A DNA stretch of 64,000 nucleotides from contig NC_013595.1 of assembly GCF_000024865.1 (NCBI RefSeq), positions 4,836,001 through 4,900,000 on the forward strand, read 5' to 3'. The notes below the pieces were generated by a model. That model saw only the letters and a list, made by a program, of their open reading frames with translations, was not told the DNA's origin and did not search any database. The position numbers and the translations under genes are program-made. The stretch is from Streptosporangium roseum DSM 43021. GTDB taxonomy: Bacteria; Actinomycetota; Actinomycetes; Streptosporangiales; Streptosporangiaceae. Shown piece after piece: positions 44,364 to 54,099 of the stretch; positions within the stretch are counted from its first letter, which is position 1, and the number at the start of each line of letters is the position of its first letter.

Positions 44364-45638
44364 TCAGCGCACCGGTTCGGTGGCCGCCGCGGGAACGTCG
44401 CCGGCTCGTGTTGTTCCGTGGGTCGTGGTGCCGGTCGTGCCGCGGCCGAGGACGGCGACGGCGACGGCGTTGCCGAGGATGTTCGTCGCGGTCCGGCCCA
44501 TGTCGAGCAGTTGGTCGATCACCAGCAGCAGCGCGACGCCGGCCGCCGGGACACCGAAGCCGGGAACGACCGCGGCGATGATCACGAGCGCGCCGCGCGG
44601 CACGCCGGCCATGCCCTTGCTGCTCACCAGCAGGACGAGGCACATCAGGATCTGCTGGGCGAGGGGCATGTCGATGTCGTAGGCGTTGACCAGGAACACC
44701 GACGAGAACATCATGTACATCATCGAGCCGTCGATGTTGAACGCGTAGCCCAGCGGAAGGATCAGGCCGGTCGTCCGCCGATCGACACCGTAGGACGTCA
44801 GCGAGCTGATCATCTTGGGGAACGCGGCCTCCGTGCTCGATGTCGAGAACGCGATGAACATGGGCTCGCGCACCGCGGCGAGCAGCCGGAGCACTCCGCG
44901 GCCGAGGAACAGGGCCCCCACGGCGATCAGGGCGGCCCACAGGCCTGCCAGTGCGGTGTAGAAACTGACGATCAGCGACCCGTACGTGGCGAAGGCGCCG
45001 ACACCCTCCGCGGTGAGTGCCGCGGCGACGGCGGTGAAGACGCCGATGGGTGCGAGCGCCATCACGTATCCGGTGACCTTGAGCATTACGTTGGTGAGCT
45101 CGTCGATCGCGTCGGCCAGACGGGAGTCGCCGTTGGCGGACTTGAGGGCGAGCAAGGCGACCCCGAAGAACATTGAGAACACAAGGATCTGGATCGGCTT
45201 GTTGGAGGCCAACGCCTCGATGAAGCTCTGCGGGACAAGTCCCTCGACGAACGTGGCCGGCGTGACCGGCTCGGTCTCGATGCCGGCCCCGCCTGCCGCC
45301 GGGGTCAGGTTCAGCCCGTCCCCCACGCCCATGGCGTGCGCCGCGAGAAATCCGTAGGCGCCGATGAGAAGCGACGCGGAGACGAACCACACCATCGAGC
45401 GGGCGAACAGCGACCCGATGCCCGTGGCCTTCGCCATGCCGGTGATGCCACCGACGATCGTCGCGAAGATGAGCGGGGCGATCACCATCTTGATCAGATT
45501 GAGGAAGAGGTGCGTCACCGTCTCCAGGACCGCGACGATCTCCTCGCGGCTTGAGGCGAACTGGTAGTGCAAGACCAGTCCCGCTCCGACCCCCAGGACA
45601 AGGGCGCCGACGATCAGTCGGCTCATCAGATTCTTCAT
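44364..45638 (-). CDS. Dicarboxylate/amino acid:cation symporter (DAACS family)
   Basis: 424-residue transporter of the GltP/DctA family. Family hairpin/TM7 motifs: AFSTSSTEAAFPKMI (the serine-rich re-entrant loop), LPLGYAFNIDGSMMYMMFSSVF (NMDGT-like motif as NIDGS) and GVPRGALVIIAAVVPGFGVP. ATG 45638 chosen at MKNLMSRLIVGAL; further upstream frame is not coding. First gene of the amino-acid cluster, 87 bases before the PLP enzyme gene. Imports glutamate-, aspartate- or serine-like substrates. Confidence 0.92.
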   Translation of the reverse strand: MKNLMSRLIVGALVLGVGAGLVLHYQFASSREEIVAVLETVTHLFLNLIKMVIAPLIFATIVGGITGMAKATGIGSLFARSMVWFVSASLLIGAYGFLAAHAMGVGDGLNLTPAAGGAGIETEPVTPATFVEGLVPQSFIEALASNKPIQILVFSMFFGVALLALKSANGDSRLADAIDELTNVMLKVTGYVMALAPIGVFTAVAAALTAEGVGAFATYGSLIVSFYTALAGLWAALIAVGALFLGRGVLRLLAAVREPMFIAFSTSSTEAAFPKMISSLTSYGVDRRTTGLILPLGYAFNIDGSMMYMMFSSVFLVNAYDIDMPLAQQILMCLVLLVSSKGMAGVPRGALVIIAAVVPGFGVPAAGVALLLVIDQLLDMGRTATNILGNAVAVAVLGRGTTGTTTHGTTRAGDVPAAATEPVR

Positions 45639-45921
45639 GCAGCAACTCCAGACGGACGGTGTGACGCACCAGCCGGTGCGAGCGGCGGGGACCGAACGAC
45701 CGTCACGGAGCAGTGGGCTGCAGGCTTCGCTCCGAGGGAATCGCTCGGTGTGGCCGGCACGCATGTGGTCCCGCCCACTCACAGTCTTAGACAAGAATTG
45801 CAGAAATGCAAGAAAATTCTAAGACCACTTCGCGCAGGTCGGATGGGTCTCGTCGCTCGGATGGGTCTCGTCGCCCGGCGACCGGCCCGCCGCCTGGCGC
45901 GCCGACCTGGCCGAGCGGCTG
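45639..45921. other. Intergenic region with 18-bp tandem repeat
   Basis: Holds the symporter promoter area (AT-rich GAATTGCAGAAATGCAAGAAAATTC at 45796 onward in part) and then a tandem duplication of TCGGATGGGTCTCGTCGC at about 45839-45874. The repeat lies at the point where the following gene's coding frame begins without an authentic start. Confidence 0.5.
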
Positions 45922-48042
45922 GTGCTGCGCCTGCGCGTCTCCGACGACCGCGGCATGGCGCTCGCGCTGGCCCTGCTCCGCGAGACCGGCGTCGAGCCGC
46001 CGCCGCACGACCCGCTGCTCGACCACCTGCTGCCGCGCCTGTTCGAGGCCGAAGGCGTGGGGCAGGTGCTCCAGTGGGACGGGGAGCCGCGCGCCGGCTG
46101 GCTGGGCGCGCTGGCGGCGCTGGCCGAGGCGGGCCGGGTGAAGCGCGAGGCGCTGATCGAAGGCTGCGTACGCCGCTTCCTGCGCGGCGGTACGGCCATC
46201 GACCTGCGGTTCTTCGTCCGCCTGCACGAGATGCTGGACCCCTCGCCTGCCGAGGCGGCCTCCCACGCTCGTGACTACCTGCGTCTGCTGCCCGCATCCC
46301 CCGGCCCGGTCGCCGAGCTGGCCATGAGGCGCCTGCGCGCCTACGACGCTCTCACCGCCGACGACCTCGCCGAGGCGTGGGAGGCGCTGCTGCTGCGCCC
46401 CGAGCGCAAGCTGGTGCGCGCCGGGCTGGCGTGGCTCGACCGTTCGGTACGGCGTACGCCCGCGCTGGCCGAGGTGATTGCCGCTCCGCTGGCCCGCGCG
46501 TTCGCCGCCGACTCCGCCGAGCTTCAGGAGAAGGCCGTCGAGGTGGCCCTCGCCCATGCGGGCGGCATGAGCGAGGAGGGGCGCGCCACCGTGCGCGAGG
46601 CGATCGAGCTGCTCGCGCCCCACCTCGGCCACCGGGCCGCCACGGCGTTCGCGGGTGGCACGGTGGCCGGAACCGGGCCCACGTTCGTGCCACCGCCGCT
46701 GCCCGCCGCGCCCGAACGCGCCTGCGGTGTCGCGCCCCCGATCGAGGCCGTCGAGGAGCTCAGCCGGCTGATGAGGGAGGGGGCGCGCTCCTGGCGCGCG
46801 TGGGAGCGGCTGCTCGCCGGCTTCGTCACGCTCGTCGGCCGTGACCGGGCGGGTGTGGCGGCGGCACTGCGCCCCTGGCTGCTCGACGGGCTCACCTGGG
46901 AGTACCGCCAGGAGAGCTGGGAGCGGGCCGACCAGTGGCTCCGGGGCGCCGCCCGTTCTCTGACCGCGACCGCGCCGACCCCGCGTGCCTGGCAGCGCCT
47001 CATGCCGAAGGCGGACCTGGCCGCCCCGCAACTGCTCCTGCTGCACCGCGGGGCCGAGATCCTTCGGGCCGTCGAGGAGGACACCCTCCCCCCACTGCTG
47101 CTGGCCACGCCCACGCACAGCACCGGGCACGTGGCGGCGGCCGAGATGGTCCGGCGGCTGGAGGTCATCGAGGCGGCAGGGGCCAAGCCGCTGGCCGCCG
47201 ACCTCCAACAGGCGCTGCTGCGCCTGCCGCGCACCCCGGATCCCGAAGCGGCGGAGCGGGCGGCCCGCCTGACGTCCGCGGCGGGCAAGATTCTCGCCGC
47301 CTGGACCTGCCCGGAGGTCGAGATCGAGCTGGAGTGGACCTGCGGGAGCGACGGCGGCGACCACGACTGGCACGACCGGAGCCACCACCACGAGGTGCGC
47401 CTGGTGCCGACGGCCACCGCCGTCCCCGTCGGTCTCCCACTGGTCGACCTGATGCTCGGCGTTCTCCGGCACTGGTCCCAGGCCGAGCACCGCGAATGGT
47501 GGCCTTCGACACTGCCCTCGCACCGCGAGGTCGCCACCGCCTACCTCATGCAGCACGTGCTCAGGCGCTTCTGGGACGAATCTTTCGTCGGGCCGGAGCA
47601 GGCCCGCGATCTCGCCAGGGCCGAAGGACCGGCCGGGGCGGCGTTCTCGGCGCTGCTCGCCCGCGTCCTGGGCGACCCGCAAATGCCCGAGTCGGTCGAC
47701 GTGCTGCTGGAGGTCGCCGCGCGCGGCGAGCTGCCCGCGGCCGAGATCGGCCGCCAGGCCGGGCTGCTCGTAGCCGGTGGCGAGGTCAGGATGATCGACA
47801 TGGTCGCCGAGCTCGACGCCGTGGCCAGGCGGGGCGCCCCCGCGCACGTCTGCCGGATCACCGCCGCGGCGCTGCCCGCGCCGGGCGAGCGCCCGCGCAA
47901 CGGCCTGGCCGGGTTCGTCACGCTCGCCGCCGCGCCGGGCTGGTCGCGGCTCGCCGTCCGCCGTGCCCAGGTCGGCGCGCACGCGCTGACCACCGTCTCG
48001 GCCCGGAACTCCTATGGTTCCGGCGAGCCGCCACTCGGTTGA
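45825..48042 (+). pseudogene. DUF6493-family protein, 5'-truncated
   Basis: Coding similarity begins at about 45875 (DRPAAWRADLAERLVLRLRV) right after the 18-bp tandem repeat, preceded in frame only by a stop near 45822, so the normal N-terminal 150-200 residues are missing. A GTG at 45922 could start a 706-residue product. The rest fits the family: WEYRQESWERADQWLRGAAR, PPLLLATPTHSTGHVAAAEM, then HHHEVRLVPTA. DUF6493 genes usually sit beside SWIM, AAA and VWA genes, which are absent here. Function unknown. Its last 14 codons are part of a repeat shared with 60.2 kb. Confidence 0.65.
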
Positions 48043-48250
48043 TCAGTGGGTGCGGCGGCGGGGTGCCAGGACTTTGGTGACCTTGGCGATGGCTTCGGCG
48101 CCGGGTTTGACGTAGCGCATGGCGGTGCGGGGGTTCTTGTGGCGGGTCTTGCCCATGATGAGCTGCAGCGGGATCTCGGCGTCGCCGAGGTGGGTGGCGG
48201 CGCTGTGGCGCAGCCGGTGCAGATCCAGCCCGGCGTACTTGTCCAGCAGG
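47999..48250 (-). repeat. Left copy of an inverted 250-bp repeat (integrase 3' end plus tail)
   Basis: About 87% identical, in opposite orientation, to 59940-60195. It covers the last 66 codons of the tyrosine recombinase and some 45 bp beyond its stop (GGAACTCCTATGG through GATCAGTG), which here form the 3' end of the DUF6493 frame. Confidence 0.8.
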
Positions 48251-48985
48251 GCGCGGGCGCGGTCGTAGCCCAGGCGGGCGCGGCCGGTGTGCGGGCAGAT
48301 GTCGGCGGCCGCCGGACGGCGGGCGGGGACCGGGCGGCGTTCGGACAGGAACAGCGGGCCGTGGGTGCGCGTGCTGCCGTCCGGGAGCCGGAGCAGGCGG
48401 GGCAGCAGATGGGCGGTGCCGCTGTCCCAGTACACCCACTCGACGGCGCCGCCCTTGGAGCGGACGGGGGCGCGGCGGTGCTCCAGGTCGAGGTCCTCGA
48501 CGTTCAGGGCGAGGATCTCCGCGGCCCGGGCGGCGGTTTCGTAGAAGCATCCGCCACAGCGTCTTCTCGCGCAGCGGGATGTCGCGGCGCGACAGCAGCC
48601 GGTGGAGGGTGGTCTTGGCGACCGCGCGGGTCTCGTCGGCGCTCTCCTTGCGGCGTTCGGCCTCAGCCGGGACCGACGGGGCGGCCCAGTGCTTCTTGGT
48701 CTGGCACCAGACGAGCCAGGAGGTGACGGCGGCGCGGTTGCGGTTCCAGGTCGCCGGCGCGCTCATCCCCCACAGCTCGGTGAGCGCGGCGCCGATCTCG
48801 GCGTCGGCGACGTCGGCGAGCGGCCGGTCGCGGCCGAGCAACTCGATGGTGCGGTCGATGGCGGAGGCGTAGGCGCGGTGGATGTTGGGGTTGGCCGTGC
48901 GCGGGATCGCGAGGAAGGCGTCAGCAGCCACAGCGAGGCTGACGCCTCCGCCGCGCAGGGCGGCGATCTTCGGCGCGGCGCTCAT
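48043..48985 (-). pseudogene. Tyrosine recombinase/integrase, frameshifted
   Basis: N-terminal core-binding part: MSAAPKIAALRGGGVSLAVA, NIHRAYASAIDRTIELLGRD, AATWNRNRAAVTSWLVWC-like sequence. Catalytic part: AARAAEILALNVEDLDLEHR, LDLHRLRHSAATHLGD (RxxH-like HRLRHS), IMGKTRHKNPRTAMRYVKP with the nucleophile Tyr. The two parts are in different frames: one extra base in CTTCTAC at about 48545 shifts the frame (CTC-TAC-GAA expected after REKTLWRM). Otherwise full length, about 313 codons. The usual first Arg lies at AARAAEIL. Confidence 0.85.
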
Positions 48986-50002
48986 GCCGGTCACCGCGCG
49001 ACGCCTGCGGCGATGTACCGGATAACGTGTCGGAGTCGCGCATCGCCCCGGCAAGAGTTGCGCCTGGTCGTCGCGCCATCATGATCGCTTATGCACATGA
49101 CAATAGGTGATTATCGCGTACATCTAAGCGATCATTACCTTACCTCGACGGCCCCTTATATCCCTTTTATCTACTCTTGTACGATCAAGCGGCTTTTGTT
49201 GATCTTTATGACAGGAGGTCGGGGGGACTATCCCCGAAGGGTCCGCCACGCCGCACCGTTAATGCGGCCGGGAAGGCTGCGATTCGCGGGGGCTCTGCAT
49301 GGCCTTGACCTGCGGCGGGAGAGCCTTAGCGTTCGATCTCAGCCGGATGGCCCCGAGACCCCAAGAAAGCCTGGAGTTCCCGCGACCCCAAAGGTCGACG
49401 TTGGACCGTTGGGGTGGTCTGGGAGGTTATGCCCCCTTGGGTTCACCGAACCCAAGGTCGTTCATGGCCGGCCGATCTCGGAGCTGTACCAGGCAGTGCC
49501 CAGGACACGGCGACGGCGACCGGCTCGGCCCGGCGAGCGGCTGGGGACGCCTGAGCTGGTGTACGGAGCCAACCCCCGCGTGATCAGGCGTTCTCTGTCA
49601 GGGCAACGCTCGACACCGGACCAAGGCGTCCATGGAAGGGCCGGCCACACGCCTCCTCATCTTCACCACCACTACAAAAACCTCAACGAAGAGGAAGAGG
49701 CTTCACCGATCCCGAGATCCCTTCAACTGCTGGACCGACGTCTTCTGTACGGAGAACGCCCAGGTCCTGGAGCTATGGCGACGATGGAGGGCTCAGGGAA
49801 CTGTGGGGTTATTCCTTAAGTAGAGACAGGCGAAGAACGGTGTGAGCAAGGGCCGCTGGGCTTCTGCCCTTCCACAGCGTGTGCAGGGATGTGCGCCCAA
49901 CTCCAGCACTGTCAACTTCGTCAAGCCGATCGTCGCGGCAGACAAGATCACATAGGGTGCCGAACAGAACTTTTCATGACTAACCCCCCGGAGATAGCCC
50001 GC
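48986..50002. other. Gene-poor region upstream of the integrase
   Basis: An AT-rich stretch at 49081-49215 holds a perfect 11-bp inverted repeat, ATGATCGCTTA (49081-49091) and TAAGCGATCAT (49125-49135), possibly a recombinase/excisionase site or integrase promoter. CCTTGGGTTC-acc-GAACCCAAGG at 49435-49457 is a perfect hairpin. Open frames between 49091 and 49823 have no recognisable protein character. Nothing else seen. Confidence 0.45.
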
Positions 50003-50668
50003 GTGAAGAAGTTTCTGGCAAGCGCAGCCCTGACCTCAGCCTTCATCGCCCTCCATCCAGCGAGCGCGCTGGCCACCCAAGCCCCTGCCAGTAGCGCCAC
50101 CGCGCAAGCGTCCGCGTCGCCTACGCGGGCCAAGCTCACGATCAAGGGCGTCTTCCAGGCCACGGAGTATTGGTGCGCCCCGGCATCGGCTTCGGTCGCT
50201 CTGCGCACGCTCGGTATCAAGGTCAACCAAGCCACCTTGGCCAAGAAGATGCGAACCAACAAGGACGGCTCACTCGCCGATAACATCCTGCGGGTGCTGA
50301 ACGCATACTCCAAGAAGACCGGGTACACCTATGTGCCCTCATCGGACGCGTACAGCTCCAAGCGTCTGGGCCAGCGGCTCGCCCACAGCATCGGCACCCT
50401 GGGCAAGGCCGTTCCGGTCCAGGTCTTCCTCGACCGGCTTCCCTGGTACAGGGACGTCGACTTCGGCCGGAAGAACGTCGGTCACGTCATGATCGTTCAC
50501 GGCTATGACAAGGAGGCGAAGACCTTCATCGTCTGGGATCCCAATAACTACACGGGTGACGGCGGCGAGCACCGCATCACCTGGGCACAGCTCGCGAAGG
50601 CCTCCTTCTCGACCAACCCCGCTCCCGGTTACAGCCGCTGGGGCATCTACCAGCCCGTCAAGAAGTAG
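50003..50668 (+). CDS. Secreted C39-like cysteine peptidase
   Basis: 221-residue exported protein of the Peptidase_C39_2 group. GTG at 50003 gives a signal peptide (KKFLASAALTSAFIALHPAS, cleavage after ALA near residue 24). Catalytic set: Cys58 in TEYWCAPASASVALRTLG, His161 in VGHVMIVHGYDKE, Asp179 in VWDPNNY. Upstream GGAG at ten bases; an ATG nine codons earlier would bury the signal. Papain-fold secreted peptidase of unknown target; monocistronic, followed by the hairpin at 50711-50736. Confidence 0.85.
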   Translation: MKKFLASAALTSAFIALHPASALATQAPASSATAQASASPTRAKLTIKGVFQATEYWCAPASASVALRTLGIKVNQATLAKKMRTNKDGSLADNILRVLNAYSKKTGYTYVPSSDAYSSKRLGQRLAHSIGTLGKAVPVQVFLDRLPWYRDVDFGRKNVGHVMIVHGYDKEAKTFIVWDPNNYTGDGGEHRITWAQLAKASFSTNPAPGYSRWGIYQPVKK

Positions 50669-50710
50669 AAGGCGCCCGGCTGGGGCTGCGATGGCACCGC
50701 TCTGGGTCGT

Positions 50711-50736
50711 CCCTTCCCGTAGGCGCTCGGGAAGGG
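50711..50736 (+). terminator. Hairpin after the C39 peptidase gene
   Basis: CCCTTCCC (50711-50718) pairs perfectly with GGGAAGGG (50729-50736), 10-base loop, 43 bases after the stop. No T-tract. Fourteen bases on, CGTAGCCCGGGCTACG (50750-50765) is a perfect 16-bp palindrome. Confidence 0.5.
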
Positions 50737-51188
50737 CAGGTCGCGGGCTCGTAGCCCGGGCTACGGACACGGCTGAGCGAACAATCCCGGCTCGATCTCC
50801 GCGAGGATGCCCAGGCCGGCGAGGCGTTTGAGCTTGGCGCGGGTGCTTTCGATGTTCTGCCGGGCCAAGGGCAGGTCGAGGACCAGGACGGGGCGGGACC
50901 ATCCGACCACACTGTGGCATTGACGGCATCGACTAGCGAACCGCCCTCTCACGGCTCCAGAGGTCACGAACTGTGGCGATAGAGATCTTCGATCATCCTA
51001 GAACCCGAGTATCCGCAGGTCAGGGATAGGTACGTTGGATTCTCGGCCCAAACTGGCCTGTCGTTAACGAAGCTGTCACCAGGTACACGCGATTGCGTTA
51101 TCCCTGCTCAGAGCCGCCTGAACCTGGAGATGGCCAACTGTGCGATCAACGCGCCGCTCGGTCGCGGCGGTCGGGTTCTTGGTCGTCG
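50737..51188 (-). other. Gene fragments between peptidase and MFS gene
   Basis: Minus strand 50761-50910 reads LDLPLARQNIESTRAKLKRL and AGLGILAEIEPGLFAQP, a helix-turn-helix-like C-terminus seen in small actinobacterial DNA-binding proteins or transposase accessories; its beginning is lost. 50920-51188 is AT-richer and otherwise empty. Confidence 0.35.
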
Positions 51189-52353
51189 TCATGATGACGC
51201 CTTTCGTGTCGAAGCGTTGGGTAGTGGTCGTTCGTTCGGCGGTTCAGCGAAGGGCGGGGACGGGCTCCTCGGTGATGGGGTGGCCGGGGTGGTGCGGCGG
51301 GCGATGGTCAGGGCGGCGAGGATGCCTGCGAGGGTGAGTGCGGCCGCGACGTAGACCGCGTTGCGCAGGCCGTCGGAGGTGGCGGCGCGCAGCGCCTCGC
51401 CGGTCAGGCCGGTGAGCCCGGAGGCGGAGACGCTGACCAGGATGGCCAGGCCCACGCCGGTGCCGATCTGGAGGGCGGTGTTGGCCATGCCCCCTGCGGC
51501 GCCCTGGTCCTTGTCGGCCACGCCGGTGCCCGAGATGCCGAACATGGTCGGGTAGATCGTTCCCATGCCCGTGCCGTACACGACCAGGCCGGCGAGGATC
51601 GTCCAGTACGAGCCGTCGGTGCGCATGCCTGCGGCCATCAGCGCGCCGCCGGCGGAGCCGAGCAGCAGGGCGATGATCAGGGTAGCGCGGGCGCCAATGC
51701 GGTTGATCAGTCGTTCTGCGACGAAGTTGGCGATGCCGATCACCACGGAGAGGCTCAGGAAGGCCAGCCCTGCCTGCAGTGCCGAGTAGCCGAGCACGTC
51801 CTGGACGTACAGGGTGAGGAAGTAGACCAGGTTCTGCATGGTGATGCCGAAGGCGAGGATCACCAGCAGGCCGGCGCGGAGGTTGGGGTTGGCGAACAGC
51901 CGCAGCGGCATCAGCGGGTGCCTGGTGCGGGCCTCGATGATGACGAACGCGGTCAGCAGCGCCACGGCGAGGACGGCGGAGGTGAGGACGGAGGTCGCGT
52001 TCCAGCCGACCTCGGGGCCCTGGGCGATGGCGAAGACGAGCAGGGTCAGCCCGGCCGTTCCGGTCAGGGCGCCCGGGATGTCGAAGCCGCGTCCCCGTTC
52101 GCGCGGGCCGTCCACGTCGAGCAGGGCGAACGCGCCCACGGCGCCCGCCACGACCAGCGGCACGTTCACCAGGAACACCGCCTCCCAGCCGAACGCGTGG
52201 GTCAGCACACCGCCGAGCAGGGCGCCCAGGCTCAGCCCGCCCGCGCCTGCCCCGGCCCACACGGCCAGGGCGCGTACGCACTCGCGGCCTTCGGTGAATC
52301 TGGTGGTGACCAGCGAGAGCGTGGCCGGGAACAGGACGGCGCCGCCGATTCCC
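51189..52353 (-). pseudogene. DHA2-type MFS drug transporter, 5'-truncated
   Basis: About 388 codons of an EmrB/QacA-like permease: GIGGAVLFPATLSLVTTRFTE (conserved loop after helix 4), TLYVQDVLGYSALQAGLAFL, GTIYPTMFGISGTGVADKDQ. The first four helices and any start codon are missing: homology stops at about 52353, exactly where a divergently oriented AfsR fragment begins. The frame continues antisense through that gene but is not protein-like. Confidence 0.85.
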
Positions 52354-53660
52354 TTGATCGACGACCTGTGGGGTGACGCGCCGCCGCGCAATCCGTCCGG
52401 GGCACTACAGGTCAAGGTCTCGCAGCTACGCCGCGCCCTGGACGAGGCCGAGCCAGGCGCCAGGGACCTGGTGTCCTTCGAGGCGGCCATGGGGTACCGG
52501 CTTCGGATCGATGCGGAGGCCGTCGACGCGATGCGGTTCACCGGGCTGCTGGCGCGGGCGCGCGAGGCGCCCAGCCCGCGTTCACGGGCGGGCCTGCTGA
52601 CCGAGGCGCTTGAGCTGTGGCGCGGGCCGGCCTACGCCGACTTCGCCGACGAGGAGTTCGCGCGGCTGGCGATGGCGTTCCTGGAAGAGCAGCGGCTCAC
52701 CGCCCTCGAGGAACGGGCGGAGGCGCGCCTGAAGATCGGTGAGCTGGGTGCCCTGGCGGGCGAACTGGGCGACCTGGTGGAACGCCATCCGCTGCGCGAA
52801 CGCCTCCGCGCCGCGTACATGCGCGCCCTGTACGGCACCGGCCGGCAGAGCGACGCCCTCGAGACCTACGCCGACCTGCTGACGCGGCTGCGTGAGGAAC
52901 TGGGCCTGGACCCAGGGCCGGAGATCGCCGGACTCCACCGCCGGATCCTCGAGCAGGACCCTGCCCTGGCCACTACGCCAGGGGCGGCGCCGCGGACGAA
53001 CCTGCCCGCGCAGATCAGCGAGCTGGTCGGGCGTGAGGAGGCGATGGCCCAGGTCCAGGCGCTGCTGAAGTCGGCCAGGCTGGTCACTCTCACCGGCCCA
53101 GGCGGTGTCGGCAAGACGCGGATGGCCCTGGAGACCGCCGCTGGAGTCGCCCCTCTCCCCGGCCGACACCGGGGCGGCGACCCTCCGCAGGTTCAGCGCC
53201 GTCCGGTTGTTCGAGGCACGCGCGGCGGCCGCCGTTCCTGGGTTCGTGATCGACCACGCCAACGCCCGAGCGGTCGCGGCGATCTGCCGCCGGCTGGACG
53301 GCGTCCCGCTGGCCCTGGAGCTGGCGGCCACCCGCCTGCGCGCACTGGACGTCCACGACCTGGCCGAACGGCTCGACGACCGGTTCCGGCTGCTCTCCTC
53401 TGGACACCGCGGCGCCCCGGCACGGCAGCGGACCCTGCGCGCGATGATCGACTGGAGCTGGGAGCTGCTGTCCGAGCCGGAACGCCTTGTCCTGCGGCGC
53501 CTCGCCGTACACACGGAGGGCTGCGCGCTGGAGGCAGCCGAGGAGATCTGCGCGGACGGCGGCGACGTGGCGCCAGAGGACGTCCTCGACCTGCTGGCCC
53601 GCCTCGTCGACCGTTCGATGGTGGTCAGGGCCGGTGGGGTGGGCAGTAGCCGCTACCGGG
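52354..53660 (+). pseudogene. AfsR/SARP-family regulator, truncated and internally deleted
   Basis: Starts inside the winged-helix DNA-binding domain (LIDDLWGDAPPRNPSGALQV), continues through a full BTAD region (PGARDLVSFEAAMGYRLRID through ETYADLLTRLREELGLDPGP) and into an NB-ARC domain with Walker A TLTGPGGVGKTRMALETAAG. Near 53135 the frame changes and about 120 residues are lost; homology resumes at RPPLESPLSPADTGAATLRR, DGVPLALELAATRLRALDVH, DRSMVVRAGG. Normal proteins exceed 900 residues. Clearly inactive, with at least three break points. Confidence 0.85.
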
Positions 53661-53882
53661 GGGAAGCTCAGATCTCCTGGAACATCCCCGGCAACCTGAG
53701 CGAGATCACGCGAGTGGTCGAAGCCTGCGCCGATAACGACCTGATGGTCTTCCCCGAAGGAGCCCTGTCCGGCTACGGCGCCGACCTGACGCCGCTTTCC
53801 CGGCTGAATCCGGCCGAGTTGGAGGCGGCCATCACCGAACTCGCCGAGGTAGCCGCGCGAACCGGTGCCCACGTGATCTGGA
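53661..53882 (+). pseudogene. Carbon-nitrogen hydrolase (nitrilase) N-terminal fragment
   Basis: In frame with the preceding AfsR relic: NIPGNLSEITRVVEACADND, LMVFPEGALSGYG (the catalytic Glu strand and loop of CN-hydrolases) and ELAEVAARTGAHVIW. The segment ends at the 24-bp inverted repeat. Catalytic Lys and Cys regions are absent. Confidence 0.7.
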
Positions 53883-53981
53883 GGGCAGACCAAGTACGGG
53901 AGAAAGGTCATGCCCCCGCCGCCTACTGTGCCGAGGTCAGAGGCATGACTGTCCCTTTCTCCCGTACTTGGTCTGCCCCCC
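53883..53981. repeat. Perfect 24-bp inverted repeat, short mobile-element relic
   Basis: Arms 53883-53906 and 53955-53978 (beginning GGGCAGACCAAGTACGG and ending CCGTACTTGGTCTGCCC) are exact complements separated by 48 bp. A third, near-identical copy of the right arm (29 bp, three differences) is at 58137-58165. Likely terminal repeats of a small insertion or MITE. Confidence 0.8.
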
Positions 53982-54099
53982 ACGTAGGGGAGAGCGGGGG
54001 CTACGGCGTCAGCACGATCCTGCCTATGTCAGCGTTGGGCCGTGGACGTCGGGTGACGGCCGCACTTTCGCGCGGAGATCGCCCGCGTCAGAATAAATC

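Noticed and set aside
49091..49823. Possible 242-codon gene
   Set aside because: No ribosome site, no hydrophobic or domain pattern, several competing frames of equal quality; left as gene-poor DNA.
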